From: Paracoccus sp. (in: a-proteobacteria) | GTDB lineage: Bacteria > Pseudomonadota > Alphaproteobacteria > Rhodobacterales > Rhodobacteraceae | Reading direction: 5' to 3' | Assembly: GCF_030538695.1 (NCBI RefSeq) | Contig: NZ_JAUNTN010000011.1 | Location: 1 to 58,541 of the forward strand | DNA length: 58,541 nt | Program-made: the position numbers and the translations under genes | In this document: positions 34,760 through 43,052 of the stretch, one piece after another | How positions within the stretch are numbered: the first letter of the stretch is position 1 | Layout: each line of letters begins with the position of its first letter | The notes under the pieces: generated by a model | What the model was told of the DNA's origin: nothing | Seen by the model: only the letters and a program-made list of their open reading frames with translations | Database searches by the model: none

Positions 34760-35452
34760 CTACAGATCCACGGTTTCCATGACCTCTGGCGTCAGTACGC
34801 GGACGCCCGGCAGGCCCTCGATCAGCGGGGCGGCGTCCTGCGCCAGCAGCGGGAAGGTGCGGTAATGCACCGGAATCACCGTCTGAAAATTGAAATACTT
34901 CCGCGCGGCAAAGGCGGCGCGGGCCATGTCCATGGTGAAATGGCCGCCCGCTGACAGGATGCCGATGTCGGGGCGGTGATATTCCGCCATCCAGCCCATA
35001 TCCGCCATAATGTCGGTATCGCCCGAGACATAGGCCACCCGTCCGTCACCTGCGATCATATAGCCCGATTCGTGGCCCGCATAGACAGGGCCATCCGGGC
35101 CGGGGAAGGATGAGGAATGAACCGCGTTCACCATCGTCACTTTTGCCCCGTTCAGATCAACGGTGCCGCCTTTGTTGAAGCCGATGACCTCTAGCCCGTG
35201 ACGGGTTTCCCAGTCGCTCATCAGGTCAAAGATCCCCGCGACGGGGATTTTCAGCTCTTGCGCGATGGCGACCACATCGCCGGCATGGTCGAAATGGCCA
35301 TGGGTCAGCAGGATATGGGTTGCACCGGCCAGCGCCTCGGCACGGTGGTCGGCAGGAAACATCGGGTTTTCGGTCAGCCATGGGTCAATCAGAATTGTGG
35401 CACCTTCGACCTTCAGCCGCACGCCGGAATGGCCAAGCCATGTGAATTGCAT
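34760..35452 (-). CDS. UPF0173 metal-dependent hydrolase
   Basis: A 230-residue metallo-beta-lactamase-fold hydrolase of the UPF0173 (YtkL) group. The metal motif HGHFDHAGD (HxHxDH) is present, with WLGHSGVRLK at the N-terminus, YVSGDTDIMADMG and the C-terminal VIPVHYRTFPLL. The substrate is unknown. ATG at 35452 follows a GAAGGA site; GTG three bases earlier is possible. It is divergent from the aldo-keto reductase. Confidence 0.92.
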   Translation of the reverse strand: MQFTWLGHSGVRLKVEGATILIDPWLTENPMFPADHRAEALAGATHILLTHGHFDHAGDVVAIAQELKIPVAGIFDLMSDWETRHGLEVIGFNKGGTVDLNGAKVTMVNAVHSSSFPGPDGPVYAGHESGYMIAGDGRVAYVSGDTDIMADMGWMAEYHRPDIGILSAGGHFTMDMARAAFAARKYFNFQTVIPVHYRTFPLLAQDAAPLIEGLPGVRVLTPEVMETVDL

Positions 35453-35530
35453 CACTCTGTCCTTCCTCGGGTTGCATCTGCGCTATCCTCGCGTCAGTTT
35501 GCGCCCGAGTTCAAGACATAAGGCACAACG

Positions 35531-36583
35531 ATGAAGCGGGTGAAACTGGGCCTGAATGGCCCCGAGGTCAGCGAAATCTGTCTGGGGACCATGACCTATG
35601 GCAACCAGACCGGACAGGATGACGCGTTCGCACAGATGGACCGGGCGCTGGATGCAGGTATCAGCTTTTGGGATGCGGCGGAAATCTATCCGGTGAACCC
35701 GGTGCGGAAGGAAACCTGCGGCAGGACCGAAGAAATCATCGGTAACTGGCTGGCCGCGCGCGGCGGCCGCGACCGGGTGCAGATCGCCACCAAGGTCGCC
35801 GGGCCGGGCAGCGCCCTGCGCGATGAGGGCTTCTCGCCCGAGATCATGCAGCAGGCGGTCGAAGGCTCGTTACGGCGGCTGCAAACCGATGTGATCGACC
35901 TGTATCAGATGCACTGGCCGATGCGCGGGCATTACCATTTCCGGCAGATGTGGGGCTATGACGCCTCGGGGCAGGATCGGGCGGCCACGGTGCAGCACAT
36001 CGACGACATGCTGGGCATGATGCAGAACCTGGCCGATCAGGGTAAGGTGCGGGCCTTTGGTCTGTCGAATGATACGGCTTGGGGTATCACGCAATGGGTC
36101 ACACGCGCCGAAGGGCGCGGCCCCCGCATCGTCAGCGTGCAGAACGAATATTCGCTGACCTATCGCAGCCATGATACGGATATGGCCGAGGCTTGTGTGA
36201 ACGAAAACGTCACGCTGCTGGCCTATTCGCCGCTGGCGGCGGGGCTTTTGACCGGGAAATACGCTTTTGACACGGTGCCAGAGGGCAGCCGGGTGACGGT
36301 CGATCTGGCCACGGGCGGCAAGGGCAACCTTGGCGGGCGCAAGACTGACCGTGCCGCAGCGGCGGTCGAGGCTTACCGGGCGCTGGCCCGCGAATACGGG
36401 CTGTCGCTGATCCAGATGGCGCTGGCCTTTATCCGCCAGCGACCTTTCCCAGTGATTCCGATCCTTGGGGCAACCAGTGACGCTCAGCTTGCTGAACAAC
36501 TGGCCGGTCTGGATACGGTCCTGCCCGAGGACCTGCTGGATCGGATCAATCAGACCTATCGCAGCCATCCATTCCCCTACTGA
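35531..36583 (+). CDS. Tas-like NADP(H)-dependent aldo-keto reductase
   Basis: A 350-residue aldo-keto reductase, close in layout to E. coli Tas. The catalytic Asp and Tyr are in FWDAAEIYP, Lys in IATKVAG and His in QMHWPMRG (the usual D-Y-K-H tetrad), with QNEYSLTYRSHDTDM, YSPLAAGLLTGKY and VIPILGATSDAQL lining NADPH. The physiological substrate is unknown. A GC hairpin (36600-36621) follows the stop before gatC. Confidence 0.92.
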   Translation: MKRVKLGLNGPEVSEICLGTMTYGNQTGQDDAFAQMDRALDAGISFWDAAEIYPVNPVRKETCGRTEEIIGNWLAARGGRDRVQIATKVAGPGSALRDEGFSPEIMQQAVEGSLRRLQTDVIDLYQMHWPMRGHYHFRQMWGYDASGQDRAATVQHIDDMLGMMQNLADQGKVRAFGLSNDTAWGITQWVTRAEGRGPRIVSVQNEYSLTYRSHDTDMAEACVNENVTLLAYSPLAAGLLTGKYAFDTVPEGSRVTVDLATGGKGNLGGRKTDRAAAAVEAYRALAREYGLSLIQMALAFIRQRPFPVIPILGATSDAQLAEQLAGLDTVLPEDLLDRINQTYRSHPFPY

Positions 36584-36599
36584 CGCTTGCGGCAGCGCG

Positions 36600-36621
36600 G
36601 CGGCGGGGCTAAACCCGCCGC
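36600..36621 (+). terminator. Hairpin between aldo-keto reductase and gatC
   Basis: GCGGCGGG / CCCGCCGC with a six-base loop lies 17 bases after the reductase stop. There is no T run, so termination is weak or Rho-assisted. Confidence 0.4.
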
Positions 36622-36640
36622 AATACCGAAAGGAACCTTC

Positions 36641-36928
36641 ATGTCCATCACCCAAGACGAGGCCCGCAAGGTTGCGCATCTGGCCCGCATCGCCGTGGCC
36701 GAGGCCGACCTGCCCGCGCTGGCCTCTGAGCTGAACGCCATGCTGCATTTCATGGAGCAGTTGAACGAAGTCGATGTCGAAGGCATTGAGCCAATGACCG
36801 GCGTCGAAAAAATGCGCCTCAAGCGCCGCGAGGATGTGGTGACGGCGGGTAATATGCCGGATAAGATTCTGGCCAATGCGCCGGATGCGCGTGAAGGGTT
36901 TTTCGCCGTGCCGAAGGTGGTGGAATGA
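36641..36928 (+). CDS. gatC: Asp-tRNA(Asn)/Glu-tRNA(Gln) amidotransferase subunit C
   Basis: GatC, the small belt subunit that holds GatA and GatB together. It has 95 residues. The start [17 protein letters not shown] with an AAAGGAACC site is canonical. [17 protein letters not shown] and the end [19 protein letters not shown] are conserved. It overlaps gatA by ATGA. Confidence 0.95.
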   Translation: MSITQDEARKVAHLARIAVAEADLPALASELNAMLHFMEQLNEVDVEGIEPMTGVEKMRLKRREDVVTAGNMPDKILANAPDAREGFFAVPKVVE

Positions 36929-38406
36929 GCAAGCTGAACGAACTGACCATTGCCGGTGCGCGGGACGCGCTGAAGGCGCGTGAAACCAGCGCAGTTGAGC
37001 TGACCGAAGCCTGCCTGACCGCCATTGACGGGGCGGCGGCGCTGAATGCCTTTGTCTCGACCACCGCCGACAAGGCGCGGGATATGGCACGGGCCGCCGA
37101 TCAACGCTTGGCCACGGGCGATGCGCCCGCCATGTGTGGTGTGCCGGTGGGCATCAAGGATCTGTTCTGTGTCGAGGGCGTGGAAACCCGTGCTGCCAGC
37201 AACATCCTGAAAGGTTTTGTGCCACAATATGAATCGACCGTGACCCGCAACCTGTGGGACGCGGGTGCAGTCATGCTGGGCAAGCTGAACCTTGATGAAT
37301 TCGCCATGGGGTCCAGCAACGAAACCAGCGCCTATGGCAATGCGGTCAACCCGTGGAAGGTGGGCGGGCGCGCGTTGACGCCGGGCGGCAGCTCGGGCGG
37401 CTCGGCGGCGGCGGTGGCGGCGGATCTGTGTCTGGCCGCAACCGGCACCGATACCGGCGGCTCGATCCGTCAGCCTGCGGCGTTTACCGGGATCGTCGGG
37501 CTGAAACCGACCTATGGCCGGGTCAGCCGCTGGGGGACGATCGCCTTTGCCAGCTCTCTGGATCAGGCCGGGCCGATGACGAAAACCGTGCGCGATGCGG
37601 CGATCATGCTGGGCGCCATGGCCTCGGTTGATCCGATGGATTCGACCAGCGCCGACCGCCCGGTGCCGGATTACGAGGCCGCGCTGACCGGCGATATCCG
37701 CGGCAAAAAGATCGGGATTCCGCGCGAATACCGCATGGACGGGATGCCCGTCGAGATTGATACGCTGTGGCAGAAGGGCGCCGATATGCTGCGCGATGCC
37801 GGGGCTGAGATTGTCGAAATCAGCCTGCCGCATACCAAATACGCGCTGCCCGCTTATTACGTCATCGCCCCGGCTGAGGCGTCGAGCAACCTGGCCCGTT
37901 ATGACGGGGTGCGCTATGGCCACCGCGCCACGTTGGGCAAGGGCGATGGCATCAATGAAATGTATGGAAAAACCCGCGCCGAGGGCTTCGGCCCCGAGGT
38001 GCAGCGCCGGGTGATGATCGGCACCTATGTGCTGTCGGCGGGTTTTTATGACGCCTATTACAACCGCGCCCGCAAGGTCCGCGCCCTTATTAAGCGCGAC
38101 TTCGATCTGGCGTTTCAGGCCGGTGTCGATGCGATCCTGACCCCGGCCACGCCAAGCGCAGCCTTTGGTCTGGGTGAGATGGCCGACGCCGATCCGGTGC
38201 AGATGTATCTGAACGATGTGTTCACAGTGACGGTGAACCTTGCCGGGCTGCCGGGGATCTCGGTTCCGGTCGGGCTGGACGGGCAGGGACTGCCTTTGGG
38301 TCTGCAACTGATCGGCCGTCCGTGGGAAGAAGGTGATCTGCTGAATCACGCGCTGGTTCTGGAACGTGCGGCGGGTTTTGTCGCCAAACCGGAACGCTGG
38401 TGGTAA
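36925..38406 (+). CDS. gatA: Asp-tRNA(Asn)/Glu-tRNA(Gln) amidotransferase subunit A
   Basis: GatA, the amidase that releases ammonia from glutamine for tRNA-bound Glu or Asp amidation. It has 493 residues. The Ser-cisSer-Lys triad is Lys78 (PVGIKDLF), Ser156 ([12 protein letters not shown]) and Ser180 ([12 protein letters not shown]). [13 protein letters not shown] is the amidase signature. Coupled to gatC; gatB is not in the window, which is common when it is encoded elsewhere. Confidence 0.97.
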   Translation: MSKLNELTIAGARDALKARETSAVELTEACLTAIDGAAALNAFVSTTADKARDMARAADQRLATGDAPAMCGVPVGIKDLFCVEGVETRAASNILKGFVPQYESTVTRNLWDAGAVMLGKLNLDEFAMGSSNETSAYGNAVNPWKVGGRALTPGGSSGGSAAAVAADLCLAATGTDTGGSIRQPAAFTGIVGLKPTYGRVSRWGTIAFASSLDQAGPMTKTVRDAAIMLGAMASVDPMDSTSADRPVPDYEAALTGDIRGKKIGIPREYRMDGMPVEIDTLWQKGADMLRDAGAEIVEISLPHTKYALPAYYVIAPAEASSNLARYDGVRYGHRATLGKGDGINEMYGKTRAEGFGPEVQRRVMIGTYVLSAGFYDAYYNRARKVRALIKRDFDLAFQAGVDAILTPATPSAAFGLGEMADADPVQMYLNDVFTVTVNLAGLPGISVPVGLDGQGLPLGLQLIGRPWEEGDLLNHALVLERAAGFVAKPERWW

Positions 38407-38436
38407 GCTCGGCACATAAGCCGGAAAGGAACGAGA

Positions 38437-38757
38437 ATGCGGAAACTGATCGTGCTGGCGGTTCTTGGGCTTGCGGCCTGCAATGAAAACGCAGGCTGGA
38501 ATCCGAATTATACCATGAATGCAACGGCTTATGGCGAATATCAGCGCGACCGGGAAAAGGTCTTGATGCAAGGCGGTAAGGAATCGCAGGTGATTCCGAT
38601 GACCCGCCCGTTCAATGGGCCGACCGCCGATGAGATCAAGGGCGATCCGGTGGTGATTGGTGTGCCTGTGGTGCGCAGCGGGACGGTGACAAGCCCGGCC
38701 CCGGTGGCGCGTCCGGCAACCGGCAGCACCCGTGGCTATGTGGCCCCGCCGGTCTGA
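38437..38757 (+). CDS. Small predicted lipoprotein
   Basis: A 106-residue protein with a lipoprotein signal peptide (MRKLIVLAVLGLAAC, lipobox LAAC, Cys15). The mature part contains YTMNATAYGEYQRDREKVLM and a Pro/Val-rich tail (VPVVRSGTVTSPAPVARPAT), with no further motif I recognise. It lies 30 bases after gatA with an AAAGGAACG site, and just before the amidase gene, so a cell-envelope role is likely. Confidence 0.82.
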   Translation: MRKLIVLAVLGLAACNENAGWNPNYTMNATAYGEYQRDREKVLMQGGKESQVIPMTRPFNGPTADEIKGDPVVIGVPVVRSGTVTSPAPVARPATGSTRGYVAPPV

Positions 38758-38761
38758 TCCG

Positions 38762-39400
38762 GTGTTTGCTTCCCCTAATCACGGGCCGCGCCGCGATGGG
38801 CTGCGGCCTGCGTTGGTGGTGATCCACACAACTTGCATGGCAAGCTGTGCCGACAGTCGGGCGCGACTTTGTGACCCCGCCGCCGAGGTTTCGGCCCATT
38901 ATCTGATCGACCTTGATGGCCGTATTGAACAGCTTGTCGATGAGCGGCAGCGGGCATGGCACGCAGGGGCAGGGGCATGGCAAGGTCTGGATGACATTAA
39001 CAGCCGCTCCATTGGAATTGAGCTGCAAAATACCGGCGATCAACCCTTCCCCGAGCCGCAAATGGCCGCGCTGGAAAGCCTGCTGCATGGGATCATGGCT
39101 CGCTGGAACATCCCGCCGCAAGGGGTGATCGCTCATTCCGACATGGCACCGGGGCGCAAAACTGACCCCGGCCCGCGCTTCGACTGGCAGCGTCTGGCGA
39201 GGCAAGGGCTGGCGATCTGGCCCGACGCGCCGGGGGAAGATCTGCCGCTGGCGGCATCGCTGGATACCATTGGCTATCCACCTGCCGATGAACACACCCG
39301 GCTGGCCGCCTTTCGCCTGCGCTTTCGTTCCTGGGCCAACGGTCCCGAAGCGCCGGCAGATCGTCGTATCGCCGCCGCGCTGGTCCGGGCGCTGGCTTAG
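38762..39400 (+). CDS. N-acetylmuramoyl-L-alanine amidase (AmiD/amidase_2 type)
   Basis: A 212-residue amidase_2 enzyme that cuts the MurNAc-L-Ala bond of peptidoglycan. Zinc ligands are in VVIHTT (first His), AWHAGA with the family tail SIGIELQNTG, and AHSDMAPGRKTDPGPRFDW (second His and Asp/Cys-position). It starts with GTG at 38762; ATG at 38732 would overlap the lipoprotein gene. No signal peptide is apparent with this start, so it may act on muropeptides in the cytoplasm (recycling). Confidence 0.88.
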   Translation: MFASPNHGPRRDGLRPALVVIHTTCMASCADSRARLCDPAAEVSAHYLIDLDGRIEQLVDERQRAWHAGAGAWQGLDDINSRSIGIELQNTGDQPFPEPQMAALESLLHGIMARWNIPPQGVIAHSDMAPGRKTDPGPRFDWQRLARQGLAIWPDAPGEDLPLAASLDTIGYPPADEHTRLAAFRLRFRSWANGPEAPADRRIAAALVRALA

Positions 39401-39533
39401 GGGGCTGCCGCCCCCGATCTTGCCTGCGGCAAGCTCTCCCCCCGCGGATATTTGCAGACAAAAGATGCGCTCTTTCCGGGATCTTTTGTCTGTAAACATC
39501 CCGGGGGTCCGGGGGCTGGCCCCCGGTCCGGCA
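39400..39533. repeat. Repeat-derived hairpin block upstream of rnpB
   Basis: This 130-bp block is made of three inverted repeats and no gene. GGGGGC-TGCC-GCCCCC (39400-39415) closes the amidase transcript. The 21-base repeat GGATATTTGCAGACAAAAGAT (39446-39466) recurs inverted with two changes at 39481-39501, giving a long imperfect stem. CCGGGGG-CTGG-CCCCCGG (39509-39526) ends just before the rnpB -35 box. I believe such GC-clamped elements are dispersed in Rhodobacterales genomes. Confidence 0.75.
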
Positions 39534-39562
39534 TTGACAGCCCGCTGTGACACGGCCATATC
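39534..39562 (+). promoter_or_regulatory. Sigma-70 promoter of rnpB
   Basis: A perfect -35 TTGACA (39534-39539) and a -10 CATATC (39557-39562) are separated by exactly 17 bases. The predicted start at about 39569 coincides with the first base of the P1 helix of RNase P RNA, which supports both calls. Confidence 0.85.
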
Positions 39563-39569
39563 GCCCCTT

Positions 39570-39936
39570 GCGCGGATGGCCGGATGACCGCGGCGAAAGC
39601 CGAGGAAAGTCCGGGCTCCATCAAGGCACGGTGCCGGGTAACGCCCGGCGGGGGCAACCCCAGGGACAGCGCCACAGAGAACAGACCGCCCCGGTTCGCC
39701 GGGGTAAGGGTGAAACGGTGGGGTAAAAGCCCACCGGGGGGCTGGCAACAGTCCTCGCATGGCAAGCCCCACCGGGAGCAATGCCGAATAGGGACCGCGT
39801 GTCGCAAGACGGGGGCGCCTTGCCCTCAGCTGGTCCGGGTTGGCAGCTAAAGCCCGTCGGTAACGGCGGGACAAGATGAATGGTCATCGAAGGGGGCAAC
39901 CCCGGAACAGAACCCGGCTTACAGGCCATCCGCGCA
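39570..39936 (+). ncRNA. rnpB: RNase P RNA, bacterial class A
   Basis: The catalytic RNA that removes 5' leaders from tRNA precursors. The 5' end GCGCGGATGGCC (39570-39581) pairs perfectly with GGCCATCCGCGC (39924-39935), giving the 12-bp P1 helix. The universally conserved CR-I sequence GAGGAAAGTCCGGGCTCC lies at 39602-39619, the CR-V half AGAACCCGGCTTACAGG at 39909-39925 forms the P4 partner, and GCAAC/ACAGAGAACAGACC-type joining segments (39653-39688) are present. About 367 nt. Open frames read across it (for example 39584-39850) are spurious. Confidence 0.96.
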
Positions 39937-39954
39937 AATTGCCCCGAAAAGGGC

Positions 39955-39982
39955 TTGACTTACCCGCGCCCGGCATTAAAAG
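39955..39982 (+). promoter_or_regulatory. Probable promoter of rpmG
   Basis: TTGACT (39955-39960) and TAAAAG (39977-39982), spacing 16, lie 60 bases before the rpmG ATG. A weak hairpin (GCCC-GGGC, 39941-39954) just upstream may end the rnpB transcript. Confidence 0.55.
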
Positions 39983-40041
39983 GCGGGCTTCACAGGATTT
40001 CCCGGCGGGCCAAAGGTGCCGCCGCAGCAGGAGCAAACACC

Positions 40042-40209
40042 ATGGCGAAGCCGACGACGATCAAAATCCGTCTGAACTCGACCGCCGGGACCGGGCATTT
40101 TTACGTTACCAAAAAGAATGCCCGCACGATGACCGAAAAAATGACGGTCAACAAATACGACCCGGTTGTTCGTAAGCATGTTGAATATAAAGAAGGCAAG
40201 ATCAAGTAA
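40042..40209 (+). CDS. rpmG: 50S ribosomal protein L33
   Basis: Ribosomal protein L33, 55 residues. [20 protein letters not shown] and [14 protein letters not shown], then [18 protein letters not shown], match the cysteine-free (zinc-independent) form typical of Proteobacteria. The ATG at 40042 follows GCAGGAGC; the open frame extends further upstream without a real start. It follows rnpB and is closed by a strong terminator. Confidence 0.96.
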
Positions 40210-40228
40210 GATCTGGCTTTTCTGACAT

Positions 40229-40270
40229 GAAAGCGCCGTCGTCCCTTTGGGCGGCGGCGCTTTCGTTTGC
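40229..40270 (+). terminator. Rho-independent terminator after rpmG
   Basis: The stem GAAAGCGCCG / CGGCGCTTTC, extended by CG/CG pairs around CCCTTTGGG, is followed by GTTTG. It begins 20 bases after the rpmG stop. Confidence 0.8.
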
Positions 40271-40281
40271 AGGGGAATCGC

Positions 40282-41385
40282 ATGGCTGAGACGCTGGAAA
40301 TCTTTCTTGTCGCCACGCCGGGGTTGGAAGCACCCTTGGCGGCCGAGGCACGGGAACTGGGCTATGCCCCTGAAATCACCGGCGCGGGCGTGACGGTTCG
40401 CGGTGGCTGGCCGGATGTCTGGCGGCTGAACCTGTGGCTGCGCGGGGCGACCCGCGTTCTGGTGCGGATCGGCGCGTTCCGGGTGTTGCATCTGGCGCAA
40501 CTGGACAAGCGCGCCCGAAAGTTTCCATGGGCTGAAACGCTGCGCCCCGATGTGCCGCTGCGGGTCGAAGTGAGCTGCCGTAAGTCGCGCATCTATCATG
40601 CCGGTGCCGCCACGCAGCGGATCGAGCGGGCGCTGGTCGAAGCGTTCGGGGCCACGCTGGCCGATGATGCGGCGCTGGTGGTCAAGGTGCGGATCGAGGA
40701 TGACCTCTGCACCATCAGCCTCGATACCACCGGCGAATCATTGCACAAACGTGGCCATAAAGAGGCGGTCGGCAAAGCCCCCCTGCGCGAAACCATGGCG
40801 GCGATGTTCCTGCGCGAAGCCGGTTATCGCGGCACGGAACCCGTGCTGGACCCAATGTGCGGTTCCGGCACCCTGCCGATCGAGGCGGCCGAGATTGCGG
40901 CAGGCCTTGCGCCGGGGCGCAGTCGCAGCTTTGCCTTTGAAAATCTGGCCAGTTTTGACGGGCAGGCATGGGCGGCGATGCGTGCGGCGGTGTCCCGTCC
41001 GACCGATTTGCGCTTTTACGGCAGCGACCGCGATCAGGGGGCGGTGGCCTCGGCCCGCGCCAATGCGGAACGGGCAGGGGTGGCGGATCTGTGCGGCTTT
41101 ACCCATGCGGCGGTCTCGGACCTGACGCAGCCCGAAGGTCCACCGGGTCTGGTGATTATCAACCCGCCCTACGGTGCGCGAATCGGCAATAAAGGGGCGC
41201 TTTACGGGCTGCACGCCGCTATTGGTGAGACCCTGCGCAGCCGCTTTGCGGGTTGGCGGGCGGCGATTATCACCAGCGAGGGCGGCCTTGCCCGTGCCAC
41301 TGGCCTGCCGTTCCTGCCGCCCGGCCCGATCGTGGCGCATGGCGGGCTGAAGGTGCGGCTGTGGCAGACTGCACCGCTTTCCTAA
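40282..41385 (+). CDS. THUMP-domain class I RNA methyltransferase (RlmL N-terminal type)
   Basis: A 367-residue SAM-dependent methyltransferase of the THUMP/UPF0020 family, which modifies guanosine in rRNA or tRNA. The N-terminal ferredoxin-like and THUMP region spans residues 1-155 (LRGATRVLVRIGAF), followed by the Rossmann domain: PVLDPMCGSGTLPIEAAEIA (SAM), FYGSDRDQGAVASA and the catalytic NPPYGARIG. E. coli RlmL is twice as long, so only the m2G part is present. ATG at 40282 has an AGGGGAA site. The exact target is unknown. Confidence 0.9.
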   Translation: MAETLEIFLVATPGLEAPLAAEARELGYAPEITGAGVTVRGGWPDVWRLNLWLRGATRVLVRIGAFRVLHLAQLDKRARKFPWAETLRPDVPLRVEVSCRKSRIYHAGAATQRIERALVEAFGATLADDAALVVKVRIEDDLCTISLDTTGESLHKRGHKEAVGKAPLRETMAAMFLREAGYRGTEPVLDPMCGSGTLPIEAAEIAAGLAPGRSRSFAFENLASFDGQAWAAMRAAVSRPTDLRFYGSDRDQGAVASARANAERAGVADLCGFTHAAVSDLTQPEGPPGLVIINPPYGARIGNKGALYGLHAAIGETLRSRFAGWRAAIITSEGGLARATGLPFLPPGPIVAHGGLKVRLWQTAPLS

Positions 41386-41495
41386 GCGTTTGGCCTAGGC
41401 GTTTGGGGGCAGTAGTCCGCCGATCACAAAGGCTTATGCGCATAGGTCTTGCCCGACGTTTGGGTGAGGCATATTGAAGCGCAGGTTTGAAAAGG

Positions 41496-43052
41496 ATGCC
41501 CGCCGTGAATCGACGCCATTTCCTGTCCTCTGCGACTGCTCTTGCCGGGTTTTCGGCGGCAACAGGGCTGGCGCAGGCACAAAGCCCTGCGGCGGATTTT
41601 CCGGCGCTGTCGCCGCAGACACTGGGTTTCGGCTTTGACAGCCTGACGGCTCTGGCACGCGAGCGTGCGGCAGCACCGTTTCAGGCCCCCAAAGCCACGC
41701 TGACCGGCAGTTTCGCAGACCTGAACTATGACCAGTATCGGGCGATCCGCTTTCGCCGCGAGATGGACCCATGGACCGAACAGGATGATTTCGCCGTAGA
41801 TCTGCTGCCGCCGGGTGGGCTGTTCAGCCAGCCGGTCAAGATCAATCTGGTGGTTGATGGCGCGGCGACGCCGTTAGATTTTTCGGCGCAGATGCTGGAT
41901 TTCGACCCGTCGCAATTCCCGGACGGGGCCGATCTGGAAAATGTGGGTAATATGGGCTGGTCGGGGTTCCGCATCCGCACCCGGCTGAACCGTCCCGATG
42001 TGATGGATGAGTTTCTGGTGTTCCAAGGCGCCAGCTATTTCCGCGCCGTGGCCCGTAACACGCTTTACGGCCTGTCGGCGCGGGGGCTGGCAATCGGCAC
42101 AGGCAGCCCGGCGGGCGAGGAGTTCCCGACCTTCACCGATTTCTGGCTGCACCGTCCTGAACCGGGGGCCGATGGGGTGCTGATCTATGCCCTGCTGGAT
42201 AGTCAGTCGGTTGCAGGCGCGTTCGAGTTTTATGCCGTTCCCGGCGCGGAAACCGTGCTGACGACGCGTCTGGCGCTGTTCCCGCGGCGCGATGTGCGGG
42301 AATTGGGCATTGCGCCGCTGACCTCGATGTTCTGGTTTGGCCCGGCGAATCGCTCTGGTGTCGATGATTACCGCGAGGCGGTGCATGACAGCGACGGCTT
42401 GCAGATGACCACCGGCGCGGGGCAACAGCTTTGGCGAGTGCTGGAAAACCACCGCAATTTGCAAATGTCGGCCTTTATGGACCGTGATCCCAAGGGCTTT
42501 GGCCTGATCCAGCGCAGCCGCCGCTTCGAGGATTTTCAGGATGCCGAAGCGCGGTATGAAAAGCGACCCTCGGCCTGGATCGAGCCGGAAGGTGATTGGG
42601 GCGAAGGCGTCGTTTCGCTGGTGGAAATCCCCGTCGCCAATGAGTTCAACGACAACATCGTCAGCTTCTGGCGGCCCAAGGCAGGACTGAAAGCAGGGCA
42701 GCGGTTCGATGCCGCCTACCGGCTGGTTTTCGCACCTTTGGCGGTGCCGCAGCCGCCGCGGGCGCGGATTGTTCAGACGCGCTCGGGGAAATCGGTGAAT
42801 GGACGCGATTCGCGCAGCTATGTGATTGATTTCGATTTGCGGGCTTTTGGCGATACGGACCCGGAGGCCCGTGTTTCAGCTTCCGCCGGGGTGCTTGGCA
42901 GCGCGCAAGTGCAGCGATTGCCGGAATATGGTGTCATGCGCCTGTCCTTCGAGTTTCGTCCCGAAAGTGCCAGTCTGGCTGATATTTCGGCGGTTTTGAA
43001 CGGACCGGATGGGGCGTTGTCGGAAACATGGGTGGCACGCTGGACGCTATGA
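41496..43052 (+). CDS. opgG: Periplasmic glucan biosynthesis protein OpgG
   Basis: OpgG (MdoG), needed in the periplasm for osmoregulated glucan backbone branching. It has 518 residues. A Tat-type signal starts VNRRHFLSSATALAGFSAA and is cut near AQAQ. FADLNYDQYRAIRFR, FQGASYFRAVAR, YGLSARGLAIGT, LYALLDSQSVAGAF-type and TSMFWFGP blocks are family signatures. ATG at 41496 abuts the AAAAGG site, so GTG at 41505 (spacing nine) may be the true start. It overlaps opgH by ATGA. Confidence 0.95.
   Translation: MPAVNRRHFLSSATALAGFSAATGLAQAQSPAADFPALSPQTLGFGFDSLTALARERAAAPFQAPKATLTGSFADLNYDQYRAIRFRREMDPWTEQDDFAVDLLPPGGLFSQPVKINLVVDGAATPLDFSAQMLDFDPSQFPDGADLENVGNMGWSGFRIRTRLNRPDVMDEFLVFQGASYFRAVARNTLYGLSARGLAIGTGSPAGEEFPTFTDFWLHRPEPGADGVLIYALLDSQSVAGAFEFYAVPGAETVLTTRLALFPRRDVRELGIAPLTSMFWFGPANRSGVDDYREAVHDSDGLQMTTGAGQQLWRVLENHRNLQMSAFMDRDPKGFGLIQRSRRFEDFQDAEARYEKRPSAWIEPEGDWGEGVVSLVEIPVANEFNDNIVSFWRPKAGLKAGQRFDAAYRLVFAPLAVPQPPRARIVQTRSGKSVNGRDSRSYVIDFDLRAFGDTDPEARVSASAGVLGSAQVQRLPEYGVMRLSFEFRPESASLADISAVLNGPDGALSETWVARWTL

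Noticed and set aside
36577..38571. 664-codon antisense frame over gatC and gatA
   Set aside because: Shadow of gatCA; the opposite strand carries intact amidase motifs.
39584..39850. Open frames inside the RNase P RNA gene
   Set aside because: The sequence has all class A RNase P RNA hallmarks (P1 pairing, CR-I, CR-V); the frames are incidental.
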